A DNA stretch of 57,750 bases. Origin: an uncultured Lachnospiraceae bacterium. GTDB taxonomy: Bacteria; Bacillota; Clostridia; Lachnospirales; Lachnospiraceae. Of this stretch, positions 7,561-16,717 are shown piece by piece; the first letter of the stretch is position 1, and the number at the start of each line of letters is the position of its first letter. A program made the position numbers and the translations under genes. The notes beneath the pieces were generated by a model that had not been told where the DNA came from, did not search any database, and saw only the letters and a program-made list of their open reading frames with translations. Location of the stretch: contig CAJUDX010000017.1 in NCBI GenBank assembly GCA_910584785.1, positions 1-57,750 on the forward strand, in the 5' to 3' direction.

Positions 7561-8517
7561 ATGAAGGTGGTGGTAACGGGATCAACCAGTTTTTTGGGGG
7601 CGGCACTGGTAAAACGGCTGTTAGAAGAGGGCTGTACAGTGTTTGCTGTGATTCGTCCGGGGTCAGCACATCGGGGAAGGCTGCCGGAAGGGGAAAATGG
7701 ACTAAGAATAATTGAACGGGATTTGCAGGAACTTAACCGAATTGAAGAAGTGCTCGGGGAATACTGTGATGCTTTTGTGCATCTGGGCTGGGGCGGTTCG
7801 GGAAGCAAGTGCCGTACGCAGGAGGAATTGCAGAAGCAGAATGTGGATGCTGCGGTAAAGGCATGGGAAGGCGCTAAGAAGCTGGGCTGTAAGCGGTTTT
7901 TGTTCAGTGGGTCGCAGGCGGAGTATGGGCTGTGCCGGGAGAAGATGAGGGAGGCACAGGAATGTCGTCCGCTTTCTGCCTATGGGCAGGCCAAGGCTGA
8001 GGTCTACCAAAAGCTTTCGAAGCTTTGCCAGGAATGGCAGAAAGAGAAAACGACAGAGATGGAATACATTCATGTTCGCATTTTCAGTGTTTACGGGCCG
8101 GGTGATCATCCATGGACGTTGGTTGCTTCCTGCCTGGATGCCTTTAGCCACGGCGGTCATATCGATTTAAGTCCATGTACACAGCTGTGGAATTTCCTTT
8201 ATCTTGACGATTTAACCGAAGGGATAGTAAAACTGCTTTTTTATCCGGGGCGCCTGAATCAGGATGGGCTGTATAATCTGGCAGGCCCGGAGACTGCGAC
8301 CAGGCCGTTAAAGGAGTATGTGGAATGCATGCACCGGATCTGCGGAGGGAAGGGAAGTTTTGCTTTTGGGAAAAGGGAGCCTAATGCGGAAGGATTAATT
8401 AACCTGATTCCTGATATTTCCCGTATGGAAACGGAGCTGAACTGGCATCCCGAAGTGAGCTTCGAAGAGGGGATAACAAGGATAATGAGCGGCAGGGCTG
8501 GGAACGAAGAAAAGTGA
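7561..8517 (+). CDS. NAD-dependent sugar epimerase / dehydratase / reductase (extended SDR)
   Basis: 318 residues. The N-terminal Rossmann fold shows VVVTGSTSFLGAALV (GxxxFxG type), and the catalytic YxxxK is in SAYGQAKAE, preceded by the Ser-containing FSGSQAEYG. HVRIFSVYGPGDHPW is the typical substrate-domain motif of nucleotide-sugar epimerases and dehydratases. It starts three bases after the stop of the TPP enzyme, so the two are translationally linked and probably act on the same nucleotide sugar. The exact reaction (epimerisation, dehydration or keto reduction) cannot be read from the sequence. If the TPP enzyme is YerE-like, this would be the YerF-like reductase; that is a hypothesis. 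Confidence 0.85.
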   Translation: MKVVVTGSTSFLGAALVKRLLEEGCTVFAVIRPGSAHRGRLPEGENGLRIIERDLQELNRIEEVLGEYCDAFVHLGWGGSGSKCRTQEELQKQNVDAAVKAWEGAKKLGCKRFLFSGSQAEYGLCREKMREAQECRPLSAYGQAKAEVYQKLSKLCQEWQKEKTTEMEYIHVRIFSVYGPGDHPWTLVASCLDAFSHGGHIDLSPCTQLWNFLYLDDLTEGIVKLLFYPGRLNQDGLYNLAGPETATRPLKEYVECMHRICGGKGSFAFGKREPNAEGLINLIPDISRMETELNWHPEVSFEEGITRIMSGRAGNEEK

Positions 8518-8547
8518 TAATGCAGGGAAAAAGAAAGGAAAGAACCG

Positions 8548-9795
8548 GTGTATGAGATGGCTGCCGGGAAAAATAACATGAAGATAAAAACAATTAGTGT
8601 TGTAGTTCCATGCTATAACGAAGAGGAAAATGTAGAGGTCATGGCCCAGGCAATCCGGGAAGTGTTTGCCAGAGAACTCCCGGATTACCGCTATGAACTA
8701 ATCTTTATTGATAATGATTCTTCTGACCAGACCAGGAGTATTATCCGCCGTCTGTGCGAGGAGGATCGGCGGATAAAGGGGATTTTTAATGCTAAGAATT
8801 TTGGACAGTTTAATTCTCCTTATTATGGAATGTTGCAGAGCAGTGGTGATTGTACGATTTTGATTGCTGCCGATTTCCAGGATCCGGTGGAGATGATTCC
8901 CCGCTATGTTTTGGAATGGGAATATGGGTATAAGATTGTGATTGGGATTAAAAATTCCAGTCAGGAAAATAAGCTGATGTACTGGCTTAGGGGATGTTAT
9001 TATAAGCTGATTAAAAAGCTTTCGGATGTGGAGCAAATCGAGCAGTTTACTGGATTTGGGCTGTATGATGCAGAGTTTATCGATGTACTGCGGAGACTGG
9101 ATGATCCCACGCCGTTTCTCCGCGGAATTGTAGCTGAGCTGGGATTTCGGCGTAAGGAAATTCCCTATGAACAGCCGCAAAGACGTGCAGGAAAGACGAG
9201 CAATAACTTTTACCGGCTCTATGATGCTGCGATGTTAAGTATTACCTCCTATACCAAGGTGGGGCTGCGCCTGGCGACAATTTTTGGAAGTCTTTGTTCT
9301 GCCTTTTTTATGCTGGTGGCGATGATTTATCTGGTGATGAAGCTGGTGTACTGGGATCGTTTTCCAGCGGGAATGGCTCCATTATTGATTGGTGTTTGTT
9401 TCCTGGGGTCGGTACAAATCTTTTTTATCGGGATGATGGGCGAGTATGTGCTCAGTATAAATCAGCGGGTGATGAAGCGTCCTTTGGTGGTGGAGGAGGA
9501 GAGGATTAATTTTGATTTTCTTCCGGGAAAGGGCAAAAAAAACAGGAATCCGAAGAAAAACGTTCAGAACACAGAGGGCGTGAAAATGCCGGAAGGTGAA
9601 AAGAAGGCAGGCAATAAGAAAATGCCCCAAGATATGGCAGCAGAAAATATGCAGAGACCGGATGACAGACCGATGCACAAGGAGGAACTTGTGGGCGGAG
9701 CAGAGGATGGGGAGAACGGCGGGCCGCCAAAGCCTCATAAAAGACGCAGGAGAAGAAAAAAACCATCTGGCACGGAGGTCAGGGATGAAGTATAA
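8548..9795 (+). CDS. Membrane glycosyltransferase family 2 (GtrB/ArnC/DPM1-like) with basic tail
   Basis: 415 residues. The GT2 catalytic domain (about 10-240) shows VVVPCYNEEENV, IDNDSSDQT, KNFGQF and the metal-binding AADFQDP. Two membrane helices follow (about 247-275 and 283-310, ending GMMGEYVLSIN). Members of this family transfer a sugar from a nucleotide donor to polyprenyl phosphate at the inner face of the membrane. The last 85 residues are unusual: a Lys/Arg/Glu-rich, Met-studded tail ending in KPHKRRRRRKKP. GTG 8548 has AAAGGAAAG at suitable distance; ATG 8557 and ATG 8578 are possible, the last matching the usual family start (MKIKTISVVVP). The 3' end overlaps the next gene by 11 bases. 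Confidence 0.88.
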   Translation: MYEMAAGKNNMKIKTISVVVPCYNEEENVEVMAQAIREVFARELPDYRYELIFIDNDSSDQTRSIIRRLCEEDRRIKGIFNAKNFGQFNSPYYGMLQSSGDCTILIAADFQDPVEMIPRYVLEWEYGYKIVIGIKNSSQENKLMYWLRGCYYKLIKKLSDVEQIEQFTGFGLYDAEFIDVLRRLDDPTPFLRGIVAELGFRRKEIPYEQPQRRAGKTSNNFYRLYDAAMLSITSYTKVGLRLATIFGSLCSAFFMLVAMIYLVMKLVYWDRFPAGMAPLLIGVCFLGSVQIFFIGMMGEYVLSINQRVMKRPLVVEEERINFDFLPGKGKKNRNPKKNVQNTEGVKMPEGEKKAGNKKMPQDMAAENMQRPDDRPMHKEELVGGAEDGENGGPPKPHKRRRRRKKPSGTEVRDEV

Positions 9796-12046
9796 GATTG
9801 ATGTGGTCCGTATACGGGAAAATTCGATTACGCTGAATGGATGGGTGCTGGGAAGGAAACCAGAAGCAGAAGCAGAGTTTTTGGTGGAGGATGAAAAACA
9901 TCAGCTGGTGCCTTTTCAGTACGTTTCAACCCGCCGGGATGATGTTAGCCAGATTTATTTTAAACAGATTTATGATAAGGATTTTGGTTTTGATATCCGT
10001 TTTCCATATGAGCGGGGAAGAGATTATTACCTGATTATCTGCTGTGAAGGGCGGAAGGTTCGGGTTAAATATAATGAGGAATTAATTGAAAAACGCTCCA
10101 GCGTAGCCTATAAACGGATGCAGAAAATAAAAGATTTAGTGAACTGGGAAACCGTTCGTGTAGCTGTGGATTTTGGAAAGGAGCATGGGCTGAAGGCGCT
10201 GTTTTTAAAGTCTAAACATAAGCTTCAGGGGCTGGACAATGATTATGATTATGGGGAGTGGTATGAACTCACCCGGCCCTCCAAGGAGGAACTTGAGGAG
10301 CAGAAAAGCACGCATTTTTCCTATGAACCCAGGTTTTCGATTGTGATTCCCGCCTATAAGACGCCGGAGCGGTATTTGCGGGAAATGCTTACCTCGATTC
10401 AGGAACAGACCTATGGAAACTGGGAAGTATGTGTGGCGGATGGGAGTCCGCGAGGGGAGGGCGTGGAGAGGGTGTTAAAGCGTTTTGCCCAGGAGGACGA
10501 CCGTTTTAAGTATGTGATTCTTGGAGAGAATAAGGGAATTGCCGGGAATACCAATGCAGCGATGGAGATGGCGTCAGGGGACTATATTGTCCTGGCTGAT
10601 CATGATGATACCCTGACGCCGGACGCCCTTTTTTCCTGTGTACAGGCGATAAATCAAGACCCGGATTGTGAGGTGCTCTATTCGGATGAAGATAAGCTGG
10701 ATATGGACGGGCAGGCGCTGTTTGACCCGCATTTTAAGCCGGATTTTAATGAAGATTTACTGACCAGCGTAAATTATATCTGCCATCTCTTTGTGGTGAA
10801 AAAAGAGCTTGTCAGGGAGGTGGGCGGCTTTTGCCATGCGTTTGACGGGGCCCAGGATTATGACTTTATTTTCCGCTGCACAGAGAAGGCAAAAAAGATT
10901 CGCCACATCCCCAGGGTGCTTTATCACTGGCGCTGCCATATCCATTCAACTGCCAGCAATCCTGAGAGTAAGATGTATGCATTTGAGGCAGGGGCAAGGG
11001 CAATTAAGGCACATTTTACGCGTTTGGGTATCGGTGTGGAATCGGTGGAAAAGGGCGTGGATTATGGGATTTACCATACGCGTTTTGCCCTGGATAACGA
11101 GCCTTTGGTTTCTGTTATTATTCCGAATAAAGACCACAGCAGGGACTTGGAAACCTGTCTGACATCGCTTTTAGATAAAGGGAATTACCGGAATCTGGAG
11201 GTGATTGTGGTGGAGAATAACAGCACCGAACCGGAAACTTTCCGTTATTATGAAGAACTGCAGGCCAGACGAAAAGCCGTCAGGGTAGTGACATGGGAGA
11301 GGGAGTTTAACTTTTCTGCCATTAATAATTTTGGTGTTACCTTTTCGCACGGGGAATATCTTCTGTTTTTAAATAACGATGTGGAAGTGATTGAACCGGA
11401 TGTGATTCGGGAAATGCTGGGCTATGCCATGCGTGAAGATGTGGGTGCTGTGGGGGCAAGGCTTTTATACGAGGATGATACGATCCAGCACGGAGGCGTG
11501 GTGATTGGCTTTGGAGGCATTGCCGGACACACGTTTATCGGGCTTCACCAGGCGGAAAACAGTTATTTCCACCGTGCGATGTGCGCCCAGGACTACAGTG
11601 CAGTTACTGCGGCCTGTATGATGAGCAAGCGAAGTCTTTTTGACCAGGTGGGGGGCTTTCGTGAGGAGCTGGCGGTTGCCTTTAATGATATTGATTATTG
11701 TCTTAAGCTGCGCAGTCTGGGAAAAAAGGTGGTTTACAATCCTTATGCTTTGTTGTATCATTATGAATCGAAATCAAGAGGTTTGGAAGATACCCCCCAG
11801 AAGGTGGAGCGGTTTAACCGGGAAGTGGCCCGGTTTATTGGCTATTGGCCGGAAATCGTTATCCAGGGCGACCCCTATTATAATCCGAACTTAACCCTGC
11901 GTAAGTCAAATTTTGCACTCAGGGACTTGCTGAAGGAAAAGATTGGGGAGCCTTATCCATTAGAGGTTTATGCGCCTTATATGGAGCCTGAAGTGAGGGA
12001 GAGGGTTTCTCTGCTCTACCGGGAGAGGACCGGGAAAGAGCTGTGA
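9785..12046 (+). CDS. Tandem family-2 glycosyltransferase with two catalytic domains
   Basis: 753 residues, no membrane segment. An N-terminal beta-rich domain of about 110 residues (ITLNGWVLGRKPEAEAEF...) precedes two complete GT-A domains: the first begins FSIVIPAYKTPERYL with LADHDDT as its metal motif and YSDEDKLD; the second begins VSVIIPNKDHSRDL with FLNNDVEV. It resembles rhamnosyltransferases that build polysaccharide backbones, with each domain possibly forming a different linkage. ATG 9785 has GGAGGT five bases upstream (9774-9779) and overlaps the previous gene; the same frame is open back to 9596 but that part is antisense-like filler inside the previous gene. Donor sugars are unknown. 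Confidence 0.88.
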   Translation: MKYKIDVVRIRENSITLNGWVLGRKPEAEAEFLVEDEKHQLVPFQYVSTRRDDVSQIYFKQIYDKDFGFDIRFPYERGRDYYLIICCEGRKVRVKYNEELIEKRSSVAYKRMQKIKDLVNWETVRVAVDFGKEHGLKALFLKSKHKLQGLDNDYDYGEWYELTRPSKEELEEQKSTHFSYEPRFSIVIPAYKTPERYLREMLTSIQEQTYGNWEVCVADGSPRGEGVERVLKRFAQEDDRFKYVILGENKGIAGNTNAAMEMASGDYIVLADHDDTLTPDALFSCVQAINQDPDCEVLYSDEDKLDMDGQALFDPHFKPDFNEDLLTSVNYICHLFVVKKELVREVGGFCHAFDGAQDYDFIFRCTEKAKKIRHIPRVLYHWRCHIHSTASNPESKMYAFEAGARAIKAHFTRLGIGVESVEKGVDYGIYHTRFALDNEPLVSVIIPNKDHSRDLETCLTSLLDKGNYRNLEVIVVENNSTEPETFRYYEELQARRKAVRVVTWEREFNFSAINNFGVTFSHGEYLLFLNNDVEVIEPDVIREMLGYAMREDVGAVGARLLYEDDTIQHGGVVIGFGGIAGHTFIGLHQAENSYFHRAMCAQDYSAVTAACMMSKRSLFDQVGGFREELAVAFNDIDYCLKLRSLGKKVVYNPYALLYHYESKSRGLEDTPQKVERFNREVARFIGYWPEIVIQGDPYYNPNLTLRKSNFALRDLLKEKIGEPYPLEVYAPYMEPEVRERVSLLYRERTGKEL

Positions 12047-12073
12047 GGCAGCCCGACAGACGAAAGGGAAGAT

Positions 12074-13111
12074 ATGGGAAAACAGGATAGAGAAAGCAGG
12101 GAAAAGCAGGTAACGGTGGTGATACCCAACTATAATGGAATGCAGTATATGCCGGATTGCATGGCGTCGCTGCGGGCGCAGACCTGCCAGGATTTTTCCG
12201 TTCTGGTGGTGGATAATGGTTCGCAGGACGGCAGCGCAGAGTGGCTTAAGGAGCAGGGAATTGATACGGTGTTTCTGCCGGAGAATATGGGCTTTTCCGG
12301 TGCGGTGAATATTGGGCTGAAAAAAAGTTTAACGCCATTTGTTATTCTGTTGAATAATGATACGAAGGTGGACAAAAACTATATCCGGGAGATGCTTAAG
12401 GCAGTAAAACGTTCTCCAAAGATATTTTCTGTCAGCAGCAAGATGGTGCAGATGTTTCACCCGGAACTGATGGATGACGGCGGTGATATGTACTGTCTGC
12501 TTGGCTGGGCTTTTCAGCGGGGTGTGGGGCGAAGGGAAAAGCTTTATCAGCGGCCCATGCGGGTGTTTTCTGCCTGTGCAGGGGCAGCCCTGTACCGGAG
12601 AGAGGTGTTTGAGGAAATCGGCTATTTTGATGAACAGCATTTTGCCTATCTGGAGGATTTGGATGTGGGCTACCGGGCAAGAATCGCCGGTTATGATAAT
12701 ATCTACTGTCCGACAGCCCTGGTGCATCATGTGGGAAGCGGAACGAGCGGTTCTAAGTATAATTCGTTTAAGGTCAGGCTGGCAGCGAGAAATTCTGTTT
12801 ATTTGAATTATAAGAATATGCCGCTTTTCCAGCTGGCACTTAATCTGCCCGGAATTGCAGCGGGAGTGGTGCTTAAATATGCGTTTTTCCATAAGCTGGG
12901 GTTTGGCAGGGAATATATTTCCGGTTTAAAGGAAGGACTAAGCACAAGAAAAAAGTGTAAAAAAGTTACGTACCAGCCGTCGAGACTAAGAAATTACCTG
13001 GTGATTGAAGGGGAATTGCTGGCGGCGACCGTTCTTTATGTGTATGAGTTTTCCAGCCGTCAGCTGGCAAAGCTTATCTGCCGTGCAAAGACCAGTCGGC
13101 AGCCGAGGTGA
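12074..13111 (+). CDS. Family-2 glycosyltransferase, rhamnosyltransferase-like
   Basis: 345 residues. A single GT-A domain begins VTVVIPNYNGMQYM, with VVDNGSQDGS, LPENMGFSGAVNIGL, the metal motif LLNNDTKV and AYLEDLDVGYRARIAGY near residue 200. This pattern matches rhamnosyltransferases of the WbbL type. The C-terminus has one hydrophobic stretch (LALNLPGIAAGVVLKYAFF) and a basic end, suggesting membrane association. It starts 27 bases after the previous gene with AAAGGGAAG upstream. The stop TGA at 13109-13111 lies in the ribosome binding region of the next gene, so translation is coupled. Confidence 0.86.
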   Translation: MGKQDRESREKQVTVVIPNYNGMQYMPDCMASLRAQTCQDFSVLVVDNGSQDGSAEWLKEQGIDTVFLPENMGFSGAVNIGLKKSLTPFVILLNNDTKVDKNYIREMLKAVKRSPKIFSVSSKMVQMFHPELMDDGGDMYCLLGWAFQRGVGRREKLYQRPMRVFSACAGAALYRREVFEEIGYFDEQHFAYLEDLDVGYRARIAGYDNIYCPTALVHHVGSGTSGSKYNSFKVRLAARNSVYLNYKNMPLFQLALNLPGIAAGVVLKYAFFHKLGFGREYISGLKEGLSTRKKCKKVTYQPSRLRNYLVIEGELLAATVLYVYEFSSRQLAKLICRAKTSRQPR

Positions 13112-13116
13112 ACATT

Positions 13117-14532
13117 ATGATAAAGGATAATCAGAAATCATTGAACCATTCGCAGGTGCTTTTGGATGCAGCTACGATTATTGGTTCTTATGCATTAGCC
13201 TGGTATCTTATTATTGAGAGTGGAATTTACCAGCAGATAGGGGGCGTGCTTCCGGCAAGGGTGTATTTTATCCCTTTAATTGTGATTGTGCCGGGCTACC
13301 TGATTTTATACAGCATCTTTCATCTCTATACACCCAAGCGGGTGCAGAGGAGCAGGGTAGAACTGGCGAATATCAGCAAGGCAAACGCTATCGGCGTGCT
13401 GACCTTTACCCTGATTTTATACCTGGGCGGGAAGAATCCGTATTTTTATAACTTTTCGCGGGCGATGGTATTAACCTTTTTTGCTATTAATACGCTGGCA
13501 GAAACGCTGGTCCGCAATGTTATCCGCAGGGTTCTGCGCTCCATGCGCTCCAAGGGCTATAATCAGAAGCACATCCTGCTGATTGGATGGAGCCAGGCGG
13601 CAGAGGGGTTTATTGACCGGATTCTGGCAAACCCTGAATGGGGTTATCATATCCACGGGCTTTTGGATAATTACCATCCCATTGGGTTTACGTACAGGAA
13701 GGTTTCTGTGCTGGGAAGGATTGAAGATTTGAATGCCCTGCTGGAGAAGAATACGCTGGATGAGATTGCCATTACCTTGAGCCTGAAGGAATATGAGAAC
13801 TTAAAAACGATTGTGGCAGCCTGCGAAAAGAGCGGCGTTCATACAAAGTTTATTCCTGATTATAATAATATTATTCCCACGATTCCCTATACCGAGGATT
13901 TGCAGGGGCTTCCGGTAATTAATATCCGCCATGTCCCTCTCAACGATCTGCTGAATGCGACGATTAAGCGGATGATGGATATTTTTGGGGCAATCGTGGC
14001 GATTATCCTCTTTTCACCGATTATGCTTTTAACCGTCGTCCTGATTAAGCTGACGTCTCCGGGACCAGTGATTTATAAGCAGGAGCGGGTGGGGCTTCAC
14101 AATCAGCCATTTCGGATGTATAAGTTCCGCTCCATGGCAGTGCAGCCGCCTGCGGCAGAAAAGAGCAAATGGACGACGCCTAATGATCCGCGGGTGACGC
14201 TGGTGGGAAAGATTATCCGCAGGACCAGTATTGATGAAATGCCCCAGTTTTTTAATATTTTAAAGGGCGATATGAGCCTTGTGGGGCCAAGGCCGGAAAG
14301 ACCCTTTTTCGTGGAGCGGTTTAAGGAAGAGATTCCCCGTTATATGATTAAACACCAGGTTCGTCCGGGACTGACGGGATGGGCCCAGGTGAACGGCTAT
14401 CGGGGGGATACCTCGATTACCAAACGAATTGAACATGATCTGTATTATATTGAAAACTGGACCCTGGGTTTTGATGTAAAAATACTGTTTTTAACGGTAT
14501 TTAAAGGGTTTATTAATAAGAACGCCTATTGA
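13117..14532 (+). CDS. Undecaprenyl-phosphate sugar phosphotransferase (WbaP/WcaJ/CpsE family)
   Basis: 471 residues. About four or five N-terminal membrane helices (15-130), a central soluble nucleotide-binding-like domain (about 145-260) and a C-terminal bacterial sugar transferase domain. The last has KRMMDIFGAIVAIILFSP, YKQERVGLHN, MYKFRSM, RTSIDEMPQFFNILKG, GDMSLVGPRPERP and RPGLTGWAQVNGYRG. It would start each glycan repeat by moving a sugar-1-phosphate to the lipid carrier. GAGGTGA at 13105-13111, overlapping the previous stop, sits five bases before ATG 13117; a GTG at 13108 in frame is less likely. Confidence 0.93.
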   Translation: MIKDNQKSLNHSQVLLDAATIIGSYALAWYLIIESGIYQQIGGVLPARVYFIPLIVIVPGYLILYSIFHLYTPKRVQRSRVELANISKANAIGVLTFTLILYLGGKNPYFYNFSRAMVLTFFAINTLAETLVRNVIRRVLRSMRSKGYNQKHILLIGWSQAAEGFIDRILANPEWGYHIHGLLDNYHPIGFTYRKVSVLGRIEDLNALLEKNTLDEIAITLSLKEYENLKTIVAACEKSGVHTKFIPDYNNIIPTIPYTEDLQGLPVINIRHVPLNDLLNATIKRMMDIFGAIVAIILFSPIMLLTVVLIKLTSPGPVIYKQERVGLHNQPFRMYKFRSMAVQPPAAEKSKWTTPNDPRVTLVGKIIRRTSIDEMPQFFNILKGDMSLVGPRPERPFFVERFKEEIPRYMIKHQVRPGLTGWAQVNGYRGDTSITKRIEHDLYYIENWTLGFDVKILFLTVFKGFINKNAY

Positions 14533-14579
14533 CCGGAGACAGGAAGGGCTGTGCCTGGCAAGGGCAGTGAGGATATACC

Positions 14580-16508
14580 ATGGGATATGATAAGGATTAC
14601 AACAGTGGTTTTTCAGGGCCGAGAAGCAGAAGAAAAGGTCAGAGCAAAAGCCGCGATACGGTTCCGGTAAGACGGACAACCGTTCAGGAAATCCCTCCGC
14701 CGGGCGGCTGGGAAAACAGGAATGGTCAGCCGGTACAGCCGGGTTTTAGTCACAGCACAAGAGGAAGTCAAAGGCCTGCACTGGCGCTTGATCCTTCGCT
14801 GAAAAATGGAGGAAGAGGGGAAAGGTCTAAAACAAAGCGCAGGATCATTACCATGCTGATTGCAGAGTGTTTTGCCCTGATGTTTATTTTTGGCTATGGC
14901 TATTGGGCGAGAACATGGAATCAAATTCAGCGAGTGGATGACTGGATTCCTGAGGAAATACAAAATCAGAATTTTTCCGTGGATCTTCCGCAGTATGAAA
15001 AACAGAAGGGACACTGGGGGATTTATGTTTTTGGTGTGGACAGCCGGGGGTCAAATGTGGGAAAGGATACCCACTCGGATGTAAATATTGTTTGTGATAT
15101 TAATCACGATACCGGAGAAATCCGTCTGGTCAGTGTATTCCGTGATTCTTATTTGAATATCAATGAGAAAAATGAATACAATAAAATTAATCAGGCGTAT
15201 TTCCGCGGAGGACCTGCCGAGGCAGCAAAGGCATTGAATAAAAATCTGGATTTGAATATTGTGGATTATGTTACTTTTAGCTGGAAAGCAGTGGCTGATG
15301 GAATTAATCTTTTGGGCGGTGTGGATATGGAAATCAGCCGTGCAGAATTTGCCTATATTAATTCCTTCATTACGGAAACCGTTGAAGCCACCGGGGTTTA
15401 TTCCCAGCATTTAAAGGGGCCGGGGCTGCAGCATTTAGACGGCGTGCAGGCCGTGGCTTATGGGCGGCTTCGCTTAATGGATACTGATTATGCCCGGACA
15501 GAGCGTCAGAGAAAGGTAATTAAGGCAGCCTTTGAGAAGGCAAAGGCAGCCGATTTATCCACATTAAATCAACTGGCGATGCTGTTATTCCCCCAAGTGG
15601 CAACCAGCGTGGATCTTCAGGATATTCTTCAGCTTTTAGGCGATGTGGGAAAGTACCATATCGGAGAGACCGGGGGCTTTCCCTTTGCCCGTGGCGATGC
15701 CAATATGGGCAGGAAGGGCGCCTGTGTTATTCCGCAGACCCTGGAGAGCAATGTGATTGAGCTGCATGAATTTTTATATGGTCAGGAAAATTATACGCCA
15801 AGTGAAACGGTAAAAACGATAAGTACAAAGATTTCCAGCGATACGGGGATGTACACCCAGGGAACATCGATTGACCATGTATCTACCTTAGGCGGTTCGG
15901 TTCCCCGCCCGGCAAAGCAGGAAACATCCAAACCTAAGGAGACTAAGGCGGCAGTAAAAGAAAAAAACAGCGAAGAAGATGAGGAAAACGAGGAAGAAGT
16001 AGAGGAAGTGGATGAAACCATGGTGGAAGAGGATTCCCGTCTGCCAGGCGGGACAACTGCACCGCCGACCTCCACCCTGTATCCCGATGATGGGCCAAGG
16101 AAGCCAAGCCGTCCTAAGGAGACGGAGCCGACGACGAGGGCGCCTGCATCACCGCCGTCAGATACCCCTTCCACTGCAGCGCCGCGACCTACGGCGCCTG
16201 CACATCCGGGAAACAGCCAGGGAACGACGGTGCCTGATGTGCCCCATCCGGGAACTTCTGCTGCAGACCCGAATAACCATCCTACCCAGGGAAGTCGTCC
16301 GTCGGATGATATGCTTCCTTCTCATCCGGGAACCTTACCTGGAGGGAATACGCCGGATATTCCGGCTCCGCCCGGAAGCCAAAGCCCTGGTTCTCAGCCA
16401 TCAAATTCTCCCGGAACCGCGCCTGCAGTACCTAATGGCGCTACTTCCGTGGTGATTCCTGACGGTCAGGTGATTTCTTATGACGGGCCGCCGGGAGCAG
16501 GGAATTAA
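14580..16508 (+). CDS. LytR-CpsA-Psr (LCP) family glycopolymer ligase with long Pro/Thr tail
   Basis: 642 residues. A basic, disordered N-terminus (1-87), one membrane helix (about 88-110), an LCP domain (about 140-360: YVFGVDSRG, DVNIVCDINH, LVSVFRDSYL, YNKINQAYFRGG, YGRLRLMDTDYARTERQ), then about 250 residues rich in Pro, Thr, Ser and Gly with recurring HPG/PGN/PGT units. LCP enzymes move a polyprenyl-linked glycan to peptidoglycan, so this is a fitting last gene of the operon, acting outside the membrane. The tail probably spans or binds the wall. An acidic patch (EEDEENEEEVEEVDE) precedes the Pro-rich part. ATG 14580 has GTGAGG upstream and follows the transferase gene by 47 bases. Confidence 0.92.
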   Translation: MGYDKDYNSGFSGPRSRRKGQSKSRDTVPVRRTTVQEIPPPGGWENRNGQPVQPGFSHSTRGSQRPALALDPSLKNGGRGERSKTKRRIITMLIAECFALMFIFGYGYWARTWNQIQRVDDWIPEEIQNQNFSVDLPQYEKQKGHWGIYVFGVDSRGSNVGKDTHSDVNIVCDINHDTGEIRLVSVFRDSYLNINEKNEYNKINQAYFRGGPAEAAKALNKNLDLNIVDYVTFSWKAVADGINLLGGVDMEISRAEFAYINSFITETVEATGVYSQHLKGPGLQHLDGVQAVAYGRLRLMDTDYARTERQRKVIKAAFEKAKAADLSTLNQLAMLLFPQVATSVDLQDILQLLGDVGKYHIGETGGFPFARGDANMGRKGACVIPQTLESNVIELHEFLYGQENYTPSETVKTISTKISSDTGMYTQGTSIDHVSTLGGSVPRPAKQETSKPKETKAAVKEKNSEEDEENEEEVEEVDETMVEEDSRLPGGTTAPPTSTLYPDDGPRKPSRPKETEPTTRAPASPPSDTPSTAAPRPTAPAHPGNSQGTTVPDVPHPGTSAADPNNHPTQGSRPSDDMLPSHPGTLPGGNTPDIPAPPGSQSPGSQPSNSPGTAPAVPNGATSVVIPDGQVISYDGPPGAGN

Positions 16509-16525
16509 AGGATAAAAATAAGCAG

Positions 16526-16553
16526 AGAGTCCGGCTGTGTTCCGGGCTCTTTT
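16526..16553 (+). terminator. Terminator of the glycan operon
   Basis: AGAGTCCGG (16526-16534) pairs with CCGGGCTCT (16542-16550) through a seven-base loop with one G-U pair, followed by TTTT. It lies 18 bases after the LCP stop codon. Confidence 0.8.
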
Positions 16554-16717
16554 AATAATTCCATTAGAATTTCATCACAATTTTGACACAATTCGTTGTT
16601 AGAATCATTTTTGTAAAGAAAAAGAACAGCCAGGAAATGGAAAGCGATAGAATGGAATAAAAATGAGTAAAGGAAAAACAGGTAAAAAGCCGTGATAGGT
16701 CAGAAAGGAGATTATTT

